Position numbers and translations under genes: made by a program
Assembly: GCA_019422525.1 (NCBI GenBank)
Contig: JAHZDE010000004.1
Span: forward strand, 183,139 to 247,138
Origin: Clostridiales bacterium
GTDB taxonomy: Bacteria > Bacillota > Clostridia > Oscillospirales > Acutalibacteraceae
Reading direction: 5' to 3'
DNA: 64,000 bases
Notes under the pieces: generated by a model
The model's database searches: none
Seen by the model: the letters and a program-made list of their open reading frames with translations, nothing else
What the model was told of the DNA's origin: nothing
In this document: positions 35,907 to 44,560 of the stretch, in pieces
How the letters are laid out: each line of letters begins with the position of its first letter
Numbering within the stretch: the first letter of the stretch is position 1

Positions 35907-36749
35907 CTATTCCCAAAACATTTTAATTAAATCATAATATGAAGTATACGCATCTTCCGGCCATGGTTTGTTGAAATATTGTCTATTCACGCCACCAAGT
36001 AAATCCGCTTCTGATTCCCACGGTGCTCCGTAATAATCATATTTTAATTTGCCTAGCCTATCTAACAAATTGATTGTTATCGAAGGAACAGCAACATCTG
36101 TTGTATAATTTACAATACCCATATTTTTGAATTGTAAAGTATGACCGTATTCGTGATTTAATGTTTCAGATGATTGCTGTTTTTTACTTAACCCAATAAA
36201 TCCAAAAGAAAAAGATGCATCAAAAGGCGTTTTGATTACCAGTGTATCTTTATAAGCAGAAAAATAATTTGATTTTAAGACTTTTTCTTCATTTTGATTC
36301 TTCATATCAAAATTTCTAAGATCTTCAGAAATACCTGTGACAAGTTTTTGAATGTTTTTAACGAATTTCGTTTTTATCCAACTCGCTGTGTTTATTATCT
36401 GATTAGATAATTTTAAAGGCCAATTACCGGCTGAGTCGATCATGTTAACAGGATTATTCATACAGTATACAAACAGATAATATCCCTGAATAGAACTACC
36501 AGTAGCAGGTACCACCACATCCGCATTAATCCACCGGCCAACCTCAGGATCGTAATAACGGCTGGATATATAATACAGCCATGTATCAGAATCAAAATAG
36601 TACCCACGATAGCGGAAGGGATTTAGATTGCCAATATCATTTGGACTGGTAATCTCCTGTCCGTTTCCATCCTGCACAGACAGCGTATTGCCCCAGCTGT
36701 CATAAATATACCGTACTCGCAGGCTGCTGTCTTCTAATACACAGAGCAA
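35907..36749 (-). CDS. Orphan Rhs tip with HEYGH metallopeptidase toxin
   Basis: 280 residues including a diverged homology block (36520-36735: NPFRYRGYYFDSDTWLYYIS, PEVGRWINADVVVPATGSSI). The tip has NEEKVLKSNYFSAYKDTLVI, SFGFIGLSKKQQSSETLNHE and YGHTLQFKNMG. The HEYGH motif is the zinc-binding HExxH of a metallopeptidase, followed by a helix; a conserved DYYGAPWESEADLLGG near the end could supply a third ligand (the E-A-D). The target could be a surface or envelope protein, given the lipoprotein immunity. No ribosome site or promoter is seen. A decayed homolog lies at 23387. Confidence 0.75.
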   Translation of the reverse strand: MLCVLEDSSLRVRYIYDSWGNTLSVQDGNGQEITSPNDIGNLNPFRYRGYYFDSDTWLYYISSRYYDPEVGRWINADVVVPATGSSIQGYYLFVYCMNNPVNMIDSAGNWPLKLSNQIINTASWIKTKFVKNIQKLVTGISEDLRNFDMKNQNEEKVLKSNYFSAYKDTLVIKTPFDASFSFGFIGLSKKQQSSETLNHEYGHTLQFKNMGIVNYTTDVAVPSITINLLDRLGKLKYDYYGAPWESEADLLGGVNRQYFNKPWPEDAYTSYYDLIKMFWE

Positions 36750-36780
36750 TTAACTCCGTAAACCTTTAAAAAATATATAA

Positions 36781-37335
36781 TTATACGGATTCGTCAAACC
36801 CATGCAAACATTCATTTTTTACTTCTGTTTTGATTTTTTTAACAAATCTTTTATATGCGACCTCCGCACTTTCTACAATTAATTTCTGTCCATGGATTGT
36901 TTTCACCACAATTCTTTCTGACTTTACTTGGTTCTTTTTAGTTTGTCGAACCGCAGTAATTACTTCATCAAAATTGAACGAATAGGGTTTTTTTATAATA
37001 GAAAACACCTTAACATTTTTATCATTTACTATTACCTTAAAACAAACAGTCTTCAAAATTAGATATATGCCCGGGAGAAAAAAGAAGCCTAAGCACAGAT
37101 AGAATATAAAATGGGGGGATTCATTTGAAAAGAAAGTAAAACCAATTCCCATAATCAGTGCTATTAAGCAGAGAAGTCCCCCAAGCAACGCTACAAAACT
37201 AGGAAGTTGTACAGTAAAGTTGTTATCCGTCATTTTAGATGATTTTTTATGATTAGACTTTTGAATAGAAACAAATACGATTGATAAAATAAGCGAAAGT
37301 AAAGTTGAAAATATAATTATACTAAAATATTTCAT
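36781..37335 (-). CDS. Membrane immunity-like protein, divergent family member
   Basis: 184 residues. An N-terminal membrane helix (~4-22), then NNFTVQLPSFVALLGGLLCL with a second helix, a third near FYLCLGFFFLPGIYLILK, and a soluble tail ending VKNECLHGFDESV. The arrangement is the same as in the 172-residue family (32488 and others), but sequence identity is low. It follows the tip at 37355 by 19 nt. It is presumably the cognate immunity protein of that Gly-rich tip. Confidence 0.65.
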   Translation of the reverse strand: MKYFSIIIFSTLLSLILSIVFVSIQKSNHKKSSKMTDNNFTVQLPSFVALLGGLLCLIALIMGIGFTFFSNESPHFIFYLCLGFFFLPGIYLILKTVCFKVIVNDKNVKVFSIIKKPYSFNFDEVITAVRQTKKNQVKSERIVVKTIHGQKLIVESAEVAYKRFVKKIKTEVKNECLHGFDESV

Positions 37336-37354
37336 GTGTTTAATCCCTCTTTAT

Positions 37355-38268
37355 TTATGGTGCGCACCAATAAACCGGGCCCGTATAGGTAGGCTTTTGG
37401 GGATAATAATATGAATTCCAAGTATCAATTACATAACTTTTAATCCCCATGATTACACTGACCCCTAAATCTGAGACAAAGCTGGATATCGTTCCCTTAC
37501 CCATAACTTTTACAGACATTCTGGATGCAGTTTTATTTTTTAATTTCGTTAATCCAGATTTATATACAGATGACATATTATTACGGCCTTTGGTTATACC
37601 ACGGGCTTTTACTGGAAACAATTTACTGCTGATAGCTCCCAATGTTGCATCAAACACAGTATCTTCAATAATTTCTTTCGCTGTATGGCTCTGTGCTCCT
37701 GTAATATTTTCAAGTGTTTTTCCAATTAACGTCGATGAACCAGAACCTATTGCAGCGCCTGCAACTGGACCCAAGTACAATGTTGCAACACCGCCTATTG
37801 CTCCTCCAATACCAGCCCCAACATAAGTTTGCCAACTGGAAATTTGCCATGAACCACTAAGAACGCTCACTGTAACATCGCTAACAAACTGTGATGCGAC
37901 ACCAACAACAGCTCCCACTGCCCCTGCTATTATGTCATCTAGACCAAACCACTGTCCAGTACAATCTGAATATATTACTGGATTATTTGTACAGTAAGTA
38001 AACATATTACTGTTTAATACACTGTAACCCGGCGACTTTATCATAGCATCCGCATTCACAAACCGGCAGGTCTGCGGGTCATAGTAGCGGCTCTGAAGAT
38101 AATACAGCCCCGTCTCCGAATCAAAATAGTACCCACGATAGCGGAAGGGGTTCAGGTTGCCAATATCGTTTTGACTGGTAATCTCCTGTCCGTTTCCGTC
38201 CTGTATGGAGATGGTATTGCCCCAGCTGTCATAGATATACCGCGCACGCAGGCTGCCGTCAGTAAGAT
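37355..38268 (-). CDS. Orphan Rhs toxin tip, Gly-rich
   Basis: Open from just after a TAG at the block edge (near 38270) to 37355; no usable start codon at the block. The block reads SIQDGNGQEITSQNDIGNLN and FRYRGYYFDSETGLYYLQSR. The variable part has DDIIAGAVGAVVGVASQFVS, YVGAGIGGAIGGVATLYLGP (glycine-zipper-like), then KGRNNMSSVYKSGLTKLKNK and an aromatic Pro-rich end (SYYYPQKPTYTGPVYW). Glycine-zipper segments suggest membrane insertion. The TAG at the 5' edge means it cannot be translated as part of a longer Rhs frame where it now lies. Confidence 0.65.
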
Positions 38269-38313
38269 ATGACTATCGTATTTGCCTGACTTTGTTTTTT
38301 CCTAACATTCCCA

Positions 38314-38799
38314 TCAGAACTTCAACGTTGATAGTATGGATATCAATAGTGATTTTTTTTTTCCCGTTTTCACAATGAGATCGTGCTCAGTGCATTGATA
38401 ACTTATACATTCATGGTAATAAATTTTTTTAGTTCTTGAAAAAAGGTTTCTGTATACAAAGTAGTCTTTACTTCTGTAAACATCAATTTTAAATAGCAGC
38501 ACATAACTCATCAGATAGAATCCAAGCAATATAAATAATATAAACTCCGTCCATACCCACCAGGCTTCTGTACCGTTTGGAAAGAAAAACATAATGAAAA
38601 GGCAGGCTGAAAAGAAAAGGACATCCAGAAAACCAATCCAGAAAAAAATGGAAGGGAAGCGAAGAACCACATGTTCCTGATGCCAGGTTTTGAGCAGTTC
38701 TTTGCTGCTTTTGCTCATCATATAAATACGGATCAGGAAAATACTGATTGCTATTAGTGTGAATGGAATGACTCGGGAGAGAAAATCCATGTTGTTCAC
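38314..38799 (-). CDS. Membrane immunity-like protein with frameshifted C-terminus
   Basis: 161 residues. It shares EHVVLRFPSIFFWIGFL, FFFPNGTEAWWVW and YHECISYQCTEHDLIVKTGK with 23543-24103. A run of ten T (38353-38362) is one base short relative to the relative at 23650, so the end reads KKSLLISILSTLKF and stops about 20-25 residues early. The start overlaps the toxin stop (38796) by 4 nt. The homopolymer makes this a possible phase-variable site, or a sequencing error. Confidence 0.65.
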   Translation of the reverse strand: MNNMDFLSRVIPFTLIAISIFLIRIYMMSKSSKELLKTWHQEHVVLRFPSIFFWIGFLDVLFFSACLFIMFFFPNGTEAWWVWTEFILFILLGFYLMSYVLLFKIDVYRSKDYFVYRNLFSRTKKIYYHECISYQCTEHDLIVKTGKKKSLLISILSTLKF

Positions 38800-39655
38800 T
38801 CCTTTATTTTTTCAATGAGTTTATTTACAATTGTACTTCCGAACGGACCTAAAATCATTCTGCCAATGCTGATTGCAACATCCTTTTTAATGGCAGCTTT
38901 TTGAGCACGGTATTGCACAATTCGTTTTGCTGCATATTTTGCGTTGGCTCTTCGTGTTTCTCGTGTTATCCCTTTAGAGGCAGCCTTCCAAGTTGTTTCT
39001 AATGATTTTGCGTTGGCTCCTCTTCCTCCAATCAAACCGCTCACTGCACCGGAAGCAGCACTCGTTACAATTCCCTCGAATGTGATTTCTTCCTTCCTGA
39101 TAAGTTGTTCGGAAGTATATGTAACAACATTAAGTGCAGCATTAACTCCTACGGCAGCACTCAGTCCAATGTTGGTTGCTGACAAAGCTCCTGATATTGC
39201 TCCAGAAGCAGCATTTACGCCAACCACATACCAGTTTATTTCTCCAGTTTCAATATATTGGGTAACAGCAGAATATGTACCACTAATAAGTCCTCCTATA
39301 GCGGCTGCGCCTACTATCAATTGCCAAAACTCCCCGCCACAGTCAACACGGGCAACCGGATTGTTATCGCAGTAGGCAAAAAGGTTTTTGTCGTACAAGT
39401 CCCCTTTTGCTTCCAGAATATCGGTCGTATCTGCGTTGATAAACCGGCAAGTCTTCGGGTCATAGTAGCGGTTTTGCAGGTAATACAGCCCCGTCTCAGC
39501 ATCAAAATAGTACCCACGATAGCGGAAGGGGTTCAGGTTGCCAATATCGTTTTGACTGGTGATCTCCTGCCCGTTTCCGTCCTGCACAGACAGCGTATTG
39601 CCCCAGCTGTCATAGATGTATCGTACTCGCAGGCTGCCGTCGCCAAGATATAGCG
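38796..39655 (-). CDS. Orphan Rhs toxin tip (same type as 33019)
   Basis: Open from the homology block (39330-39655, second block type with DPKTCRFINADTTDILEAKG) to 38796. The tip has LIVGAAAIGGLISGTYSAVT, ASGAISGALSATNIGLSAAV and the basic stretch KGITRETRRANAKYAAKRIV, ending with SIGRMILGPFGSTIVNKLIE. It matches the tip at 33019 along its length while differing at many positions, like toxin variants within a family. No ribosome site lies upstream. It is coupled to the immunity gene at 38314 by ATGA. Confidence 0.7.
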
Positions 39656-39662
39656 CTTTTGT

Positions 39663-39699
39663 TCAGGACAAACTAAAAAACAATTTTAGTTTGTCCTGA
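39663..39699. repeat. Inverted repeat at cassette junction
   Basis: 16-bp perfect arms (39663-39678 and 39684-39699; core CAGGACAAACTAAAA) directly 5' of the block of tip 38796. On the minus strand no T-run follows, so it is not a simple intrinsic terminator. The sequence from 39700 to 39810 shows no gene. Confidence 0.65.
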
Positions 39700-39810
39700 C
39701 TTTGTTATGTTTTTTAGATGTTATATATCGTTTAAAACTATTGTATGAATATAAATATCTCAAAAGCTCAAATTAAAATTCAAAAGAATATTACATAAAA
39801 TTTAGGACTT

Positions 39811-40260
39811 TCATTTAATATTCAACTGAGTCAACTGATTTTGTGTTACTTTTAAAGCTTTTAAAATATCTGAAATTAGATCGTTTCCACGGAAATCTCC
39901 TTTTGACCTTTCTTGTATAACTTTTATTGATTTTATAATAATGTCAATAAACATTAATCGTTTTTTTTCGGGCGTTTCTCTTATAAAGCGCTCATAATTC
40001 ATACGGAGGCGAATATCAGCTTCTCTTTTTTGGCGCCAAATTTGTTTACGCTCTTTCCAGCCCAATATATCCCAAAAGTTATCATCAATACAAATAGGAA
40101 TTATTGCAATAGAGCGAAATTCTGTCCCATAATTATTAATATTTTCAAGTCCAGCATTCGTATCTGTTACAAATTTAAGTTGACAGATTATTTCCCACAT
40201 GATTTTATTTAAACCATTTTCAGTACCATTTTGAGCTTCAATAGTTAAAAGTAAATGCAT
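39811..40260 (-). CDS. Imm44-like immunity protein of nuclease tip 40271
   Basis: 149 residues from the ATG at 40260, preceded by GGTGAGGT; the longer frame overlaps the toxin end. It contains NYGTEFRSIAIIPICIDDNF, KREADIRLRMNYERFI and EKKRLMFIDIIIKSIKVIQE, a pattern I associate with the Imm44 family. The orphan protein at 18503 is a relative. It begins 10 nt after the stop of the GIY-YIG-like tip, so the two form a cytosolic nuclease/inhibitor pair. Confidence 0.7.
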   Translation of the reverse strand: MHLLLTIEAQNGTENGLNKIMWEIICQLKFVTDTNAGLENINNYGTEFRSIAIIPICIDDNFWDILGWKERKQIWRQKREADIRLRMNYERFIRETPEKKRLMFIDIIIKSIKVIQERSKGDFRGNDLISDILKALKVTQNQLTQLNIK

Positions 40261-40270
40261 ATTTCTTACC

Positions 40271-41138
40271 TCACCAGAAAGATTTATTCCATGGTGGTTT
40301 ACGACCATATCGATTGTAATATCTCAAAATTTGATCATGCTGCCAAAAATGCATGTCATACTTTGAACCTCTTTTCATTATATCCATCCATACCCCATTT
40401 TTTTCATAATAACTTTTCGAATATCGACGAATTCCTCTTGTTGTTTCACCAAACTTCATGATTTCGTCAGTTCCTTTTTTTCTTATTGCATAACCAACCG
40501 CAGGCTTCGTTGTTTTAAGCGAATTACCATGAATCTTTACAGTTTTCTTAGTTGTTTTAACAGTTTTAGCCGTATCAACAATATCATCGGCTTTACTGAC
40601 TGCTTTAACCACATCCACCGCGTCGTCAGCTTTAGTAACCGCTTTGACAGCAATACCGCCTCCAGTAAGCCCAGGAACAACCGTGCAGACAGCATCTGCT
40701 GCCAATCCAGCCCACGCAGCACCGCTTGTAGGATTGTTGATAACCTCAGATACACTGATAGCAAGAGAGATAACATCCAGGACTGTATCCCAAAACTCCC
40801 CGCCATAGTCAACACGGGCAACCGGATTATTATCGCAGTAGGCAAAAAGGTTTTTGTCGTACAAGTCCCCTTTTGCTGCCAGAATATCGGTCGTATCTGT
40901 GTTGATAAAGCGGCAGGTCTGCGGGTCATAGTAGCGGTTTTGCAGGTAATACAGCCCTGTGTCAGAATCAAAATAGTACCCACGATAGCGGAAGGGGTTC
41001 AGGTTGCCAATATCGTTTTGACTGGTGATCTCCTGCCCGTTTCCGTCCTGCACAGACAGCGTATTGCCCCAGCTGTCATAGATGTACCGTACCCGCAGGC
41101 TGCCGTCGCCGAGATACAACGCTTTTACATTCTCGTAC
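40271..41138 (-). CDS. Orphan Rhs tip with GIY-YIG/URI-like nuclease toxin
   Basis: Open from the block edge to 40271; the first codons at the edge read LYENVKALYLGDG, then the block (40797-41125). After a pre-toxin with SLAISVSEVINNPTSGAAWA and a linker rich in KAVSKADD-type repeats, the C-terminal ~75 residues read VGYAIRKKGTDEIMKFGETT, RGIRRYSKSYYEKNG and FWQHDQILRYYNRYGRKPPW. This fits the URI/GIY-YIG nuclease toxin class as I remember it, with Tyr, Arg and a late acidic/His-Asn set. Only a TTG without ribosome site could start it, so it should be silent in place. Confidence 0.75.
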
Positions 41139-41140
41139 AG

Positions 41141-41185
41141 ATATCAGTATAAGCCGAAAGTTTTCTGTTCGGCTTATACTGATAT
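41141..41185. repeat. 18-bp-arm inverted repeat at cassette junction
   Basis: ATATCAGTATAAGCCGAA (41141-41158) pairs perfectly with 41168-41185. The same core recurs at 43994-44034, which also follows an immunity gene of the same family (41268 and 44126). It separates that gene from the next cassette's block. Confidence 0.75.
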
Positions 41186-41267
41186 AAGATGATTTATTGG
41201 AATAGGAAAATTCAGAATAGAAATTACAAATTTTTGCAAACTAAAATCGCATGAATGGTATATCACA

Positions 41268-41693
41268 CTATTTCTTATATTTCCTATTACCACCTTTCTT
41301 TGTTAACCAACGTTCATATTTAAGTCCCGGTTTAGCTTGCCAAAACAATAGTTGAATAGCAACAACCCATAGTCCATCAAATAAGAATATTCCTCTTGCC
41401 AATTTAGACCCGATTTTGTTTGATGGATCTATGTAATTAAATATAATACAAAGAATTAAAATTAACGGGTGAATGATTACTATCACAAAATATAATATAA
41501 GTAATATTTTGGGTATTTCCTTGCGATATCTGCTATATAAAAACCATTCTTTAAATGTTTCTCCCTTTTTTCTCTTTTTTCTGGCGCTGTTGTTCAGTGG
41601 ATATTCTTTTACTCCCCAAAGAAATACACGAATAGAGAAAAACGACAACAAATAGGAAGCAACTATAACAAAAATTTCTCCTCCCAAATCCAT
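41268..41693 (-). CDS. Membrane immunity protein (close paralog of 44126)
   Basis: 141 residues from the ATG at 41693 (AGGTGA 7 nt upstream; an earlier GTG at 41702 is possible). A membrane helix at ~5-25, the basic segment NNSARKKRKKGETFKEWFLY, further helices at ~52-80 and ~95-118, and a basic tail ending KKGGNRKYKK. It is nearly identical over most of its length to the immunity protein of the full-length rhs gene (44126-44551). It is the partner of the tip at 41703. Confidence 0.75.
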   Translation of the reverse strand: MDLGGEIFVIVASYLLSFFSIRVFLWGVKEYPLNNSARKKRKKGETFKEWFLYSRYRKEIPKILLILYFVIVIIHPLILILCIIFNYIDPSNKIGSKLARGIFLFDGLWVVAIQLLFWQAKPGLKYERWLTKKGGNRKYKK

Positions 41694-41702
41694 AACTATC
41701 AC

Positions 41703-42560
41703 CTATCTTATAAATTGTCGGTACTTATTTATCATGTAATCTGATGTTGCAATGGTAGCATCTATAGCAGATAGCAAATTCCCAGGTAAACCGTGCCAGT
41801 ATATTTGTTTGTAGTAATTCTTGGTGTTCTTCAAATAGTACGTAAATGCTTTTTTTGCTTCCTTTAATCCAGGCTTAACCCCTTTATGAATGGTTGTTTT
41901 AACCGTTCGCTTTACGCTTTGTTTTCCAAGAGTCATCAAAGATTTGGTACCACTTCCGGCTCCACCTGTTGCTCCTGAAACAGCACCAACAACACCATTT
42001 AATGCTACCTTACCAATACTGAAATTATCAAACCCTTTATTTTCGATGACCTGTTCAGCTGTATTTTCAGCCATAGAAACACCTGCATTTATAGCTACCA
42101 TAGCTCCTAATTTAAGACCAGTTGATCCGAGTGCACCGGTAATGGCTCCTGAAGCAACACTAACGCCAACTATTCCCCAGTTTATACTTCCCGTTTCCAT
42201 TTTTTGTGAAACTGCAGATAATACACCTTCAATTAAACCACCGACTACGGCTCCAGCGACAATATGCCAAAACTCCCCGCCATAGTCAACACGGGCAACC
42301 GGATTATTATCGCAGTAGGCAAAAAGGTTTTTGTCGTACAAGTCCCCTTTTGCTGCCAGAATATCGGTCGTATCTGTGTTGATAAAGCGGCAGGTCTGCG
42401 GGTCATAGTAGCGGTTTTGCAGGTAATACAGCCCTGTGTCAGAATCAAAATAGTACCCACGATAGCGGAAGGGGTTCAGATTGCCAATATCATTTAGACT
42501 GGTAATCTCCTGTCCGTTTCCGTCCTGTATGGAGATGGTATTGCCCCAGTTGTTATAGAA
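41703..42560 (-). CDS. Orphan Rhs tip, variant of the active gene's own toxin
   Basis: Open through the block (42275-42560) to 41703. The variable part begins like that of the full-length gene (HIVAGAVVGGL), diverges in the middle (SAVSQKMETGSINWGIVGVS) and converges again: GAVSGATGGAGSGTKSLMTL, KQSVKRTVKTTIHKGVKPGL, KKAFTYYLKNTKNYYKQ. So it is a second allele of the same toxin family, possibly the previous tip of the core gene. At its 5' edge RFYNNWGNTISIQ replaces RYIYDSWGNT, the recombination or deletion junction. Confidence 0.7.
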   Translation of the reverse strand, partial: FYNNWGNTISIQDGNGQEITSLNDIGNLNPFRYRGYYFDSDTGLYYLQNRYYDPQTCRFINTDTTDILAAKGDLYDKNLFAYCDNNPVARVDYGGEFWHIVAGAVVGGLIEGVLSAVSQKMETGSINWGIVGVSVASGAITGALGSTGLKLGAMVAINAGVSMAENTAEQVIENKGFDNFSIGKVALNGVVGAVSGATGGAGSGTKSLMTLGKQSVKRTVKTTIHKGVKPGLKEAKKAFTYYLKNTKNYYKQIYWHGLPGNLLSAIDATIATSDYMINKYRQFIR

Positions 42561-42567
42561 TCTGCCA

Positions 42568-42602
42568 CTATACCCTGGAGAAAGCATCTCCCCAGGGTAT
42601 AG
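42568..42602. repeat. Inverted repeat at cassette junction
   Basis: CTATACCCTGG (42568-42578) pairs with CCAGGGTATAG (42592-42602), followed on the plus strand by CTTTTT. Positioned between the immunity gene at 42632 and the block of tip 41703. Confidence 0.6.
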
Positions 42603-42631
42603 CTTTTTCAGTGGTTACTTACTGGTGTCGC

Positions 42632-42958
42632 TCAATCTCTACTCTCTAAGCATAAGAGTGGATTAAATATTTTGGTTATAGTGGCATATCCTACAATACG
42701 AGCGCCTTCTTGAATATTTATTTTTTTACCAATCCAGAGACAGTGGGGGTAAGCTTCTGGAGATAGGAATGTAATTGTACCTTTTGCAATTCCATCTGGC
42801 GGAACAGAATCTACCCCATAATAATGATGAACTCCTGTTGTCAGATACACATCATTTACTAAATGATGTGGTCTATAGCCATCGCATGCCGGATATTTTC
42901 TACTACCATTAAATTCAAAAATAACTTCCACATCTGGGCTTTGCTCAAAAATGGTCAT
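42632..42958 (-). CDS. EF-Tu domain III-like immunity protein
   Basis: 108 residues from the ATG at 42958 (AGAGGTGA upstream). VIFEFNGSRKYPACDGYRPH and DGIAKGTITFLSPEAYPHCL, then INIQEGARIVGYATITKIFN, resemble the third beta-barrel domain of elongation factor Tu (YRPQFY... REGGRTVGAGVVTKI). The other two EF-Tu domains are absent. It lies 52 nt after the ART-like tip at 43011. An immunity protein that copies part of EF-Tu could act as a decoy for a toxin that binds or modifies EF-Tu; that is inference. Confidence 0.65.
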   Translation of the reverse strand: MTIFEQSPDVEVIFEFNGSRKYPACDGYRPHHLVNDVYLTTGVHHYYGVDSVPPDGIAKGTITFLSPEAYPHCLWIGKKINIQEGARIVGYATITKIFNPLLCLESRD

Positions 42959-43010
42959 TATTTCACCTCTTTTACTCATCTAAACATCTTATTTCTCATT
43001 TTTACAATAT

Positions 43011-43975
43011 TTATTTCATAAACTTTATTGTGCCACTCACAGCCTGATTAAACATATCAAGTTGTTCTCCATATACTGTCAATGTACCACTTGGAAACCA
43101 TTTTGTATCTATTCCACCGGGACCTCCCAAATATAAATGATTTAACATGTTCGTAGGAACTTTTGCTGAAACAATAATATTTTGTCCCATTTTCCTTCCA
43201 AAAGCCTGAGTTTCGTTAATATTAAATCCAAACTGTTTGCTTTCCATACCACCAGGAGGCAAATTAAATTTCCCAGTTGTTTTTATATCTTGGGCCTCAG
43301 CACTGCTAACCGATCTATATACCTTTGTCGTTGGCGTTCGAGTAGATATATAAGCACTTCCTCCACCCAAAACAGCACCGCCAGCAGTTACCGCAACAGT
43401 ACCCCAGTTACCTTTATCATTAAATTCTTGTACAGATCGTGAGGTTGCTGCGGCAGTCATCGCGGTTATTCCAAAAGTGGTAGCAGAACCGATAAAAGCT
43501 CCTGCTGCAATGGTAGCACTTGCAGTACCCGCTGCCATACCGCTTCCTACCATACATACAGCTGTTGCCGCCGCAAACCCGCCGCAAGTTACGACTGTTG
43601 CAATTGCACAAGCAGCGACAATTCCTGCGCCAATTGCCCAGTGCCACCATGCTTCACCAGTAGAGTCTATTCGATTTACCGGGTTACTGCCGCAATATAC
43701 GAATAGATTACTACCCAGTAAATCTCCACCTGTTGAAAGTTGATTATCTGCGTTGATAAACCGGCAAGTCTTCGGGTCATAGTAGCGGTTTTGCAGGTAA
43801 TACAGCCCCGTCTCAGCATCAAAATAGTACCCACGATAGCGGAAGGGGTTCAGGTTGCCAATATCGTTTTGACTGGTGATCTCCTGCCCGTTTCCGTCCT
43901 GCACAGACAGCGTATTGCCCCAGCTGTCATAAATATACCGTACCCGCAGGCTACCGTCGCCAAGATACAGCGCTT
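43011..43975 (-). CDS. Orphan Rhs tip with ADP-ribosyltransferase-like toxin
   Basis: Open from the block edge (second block type, LYENGKALYLGDG then VQDGNGQEITSQ) to 43011. A pre-toxin of Gly/Ala-rich sequence (IGAGIVAACAIATVVTCGGF) leads to the C-terminal ~100 residues: TKVYRSVSSAEAQDIKTTGK, FNLPPGGMESKQFGFN and ETQAFGRKMGQNIIVSAKVP. The VYRxVSxxE start followed by a K-Q/F-G-F strand resembles ART-type toxin folds, although I cannot place all catalytic residues. Its immunity partner is the EF-Tu-like protein. No ribosome site is present. It is the cassette closest to the active gene. Confidence 0.6.
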
Positions 43976-43993
43976 TTCCATTTTCGTACAGAT

Positions 43994-44034
43994 ATCAGTA
44001 TAAGCCGAAAGTTTTTTGTTCGGCTTATACTGAT
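43994..44034. repeat. 16-bp-arm inverted repeat at cassette junction
   Basis: ATCAGTATAAGCCGAA (43994-44009) pairs perfectly with 44019-44034 around a 9-nt loop. It closely matches the hairpin at 41141-41185. It lies between the immunity gene of the active toxin and the first orphan block. Confidence 0.75.
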
Positions 44035-44125
44035 AATTATGAATAAAATGATTATTTAAATAGGAAAATTCAGAGTAGAAATTGCAAATTTTTGTAAACT
44101 AAAATCGCATGAATGGTATATCACA

Positions 44126-44551
44126 CTATTTCTTATATTTCCTGTTACCTCCTTTTTTCGTTAACCAACGTTCATATTTATATCCCGGTTTAGCTTGCCA
44201 GAATAACAGCTGAATAGCCAAAACCCATAGTCCATCAAACAAGAATATTCCTCTTGCCAATTCAGGCCCAATTTCATTTGACGAATCTATACAGTAAAAT
44301 ATAATACAAAAAATTAAAATTAACGGATGAATGATTATTATAACAGAATATAATACAAGCAATATTTTGGGGATTTCCTTACGATATCTGCTATATAAAA
44401 ACCATTCTTTAAATGTTTCTCCCTTTTTTCTCTTTTTTTGAGCACTGTTATTTAGAGGGTATTCTTTTACTCCCCAAAGAAATCCGCGAATAAAGAGAAA
44501 TGACAACAAATAGCAAGTGACAATAACAAAGATTTGTCTTCTAAAATTCAT
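44126..44551 (-). CDS. Immunity protein of the full-length Rhs toxin
   Basis: 141 residues; ATG at 44551 with AGGAG 6 nt upstream, 9 nt after the stop of the rhs gene. It has an N-terminal membrane helix (~5-24), the basic segment LNNSAQKKRKKGETFKEWFL, hydrophobic segments at ~52-80 and ~95-118 and a basic C-terminus. The nearly identical protein at 41268 follows a tip of the same toxin family. Position makes it the cognate antidote of the only expressed toxin. Three membrane helices suggest protection at the inner membrane. Confidence 0.8.
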   Translation of the reverse strand: MNFRRQIFVIVTCYLLSFLFIRGFLWGVKEYPLNNSAQKKRKKGETFKEWFLYSRYRKEIPKILLVLYSVIIIIHPLILIFCIIFYCIDSSNEIGPELARGIFLFDGLWVLAIQLLFWQAKPGYKYERWLTKKGGNRKYKK

Positions 44552-44560
44552 CGTAGTCTC

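Noticed and set aside
12381..44560. Insertion sequences or transposons as the cause of the repeated blocks
   Set aside because: No transposase frame, terminal inverted repeats or target duplications were seen; the repeats are homologous to the core gene itself.
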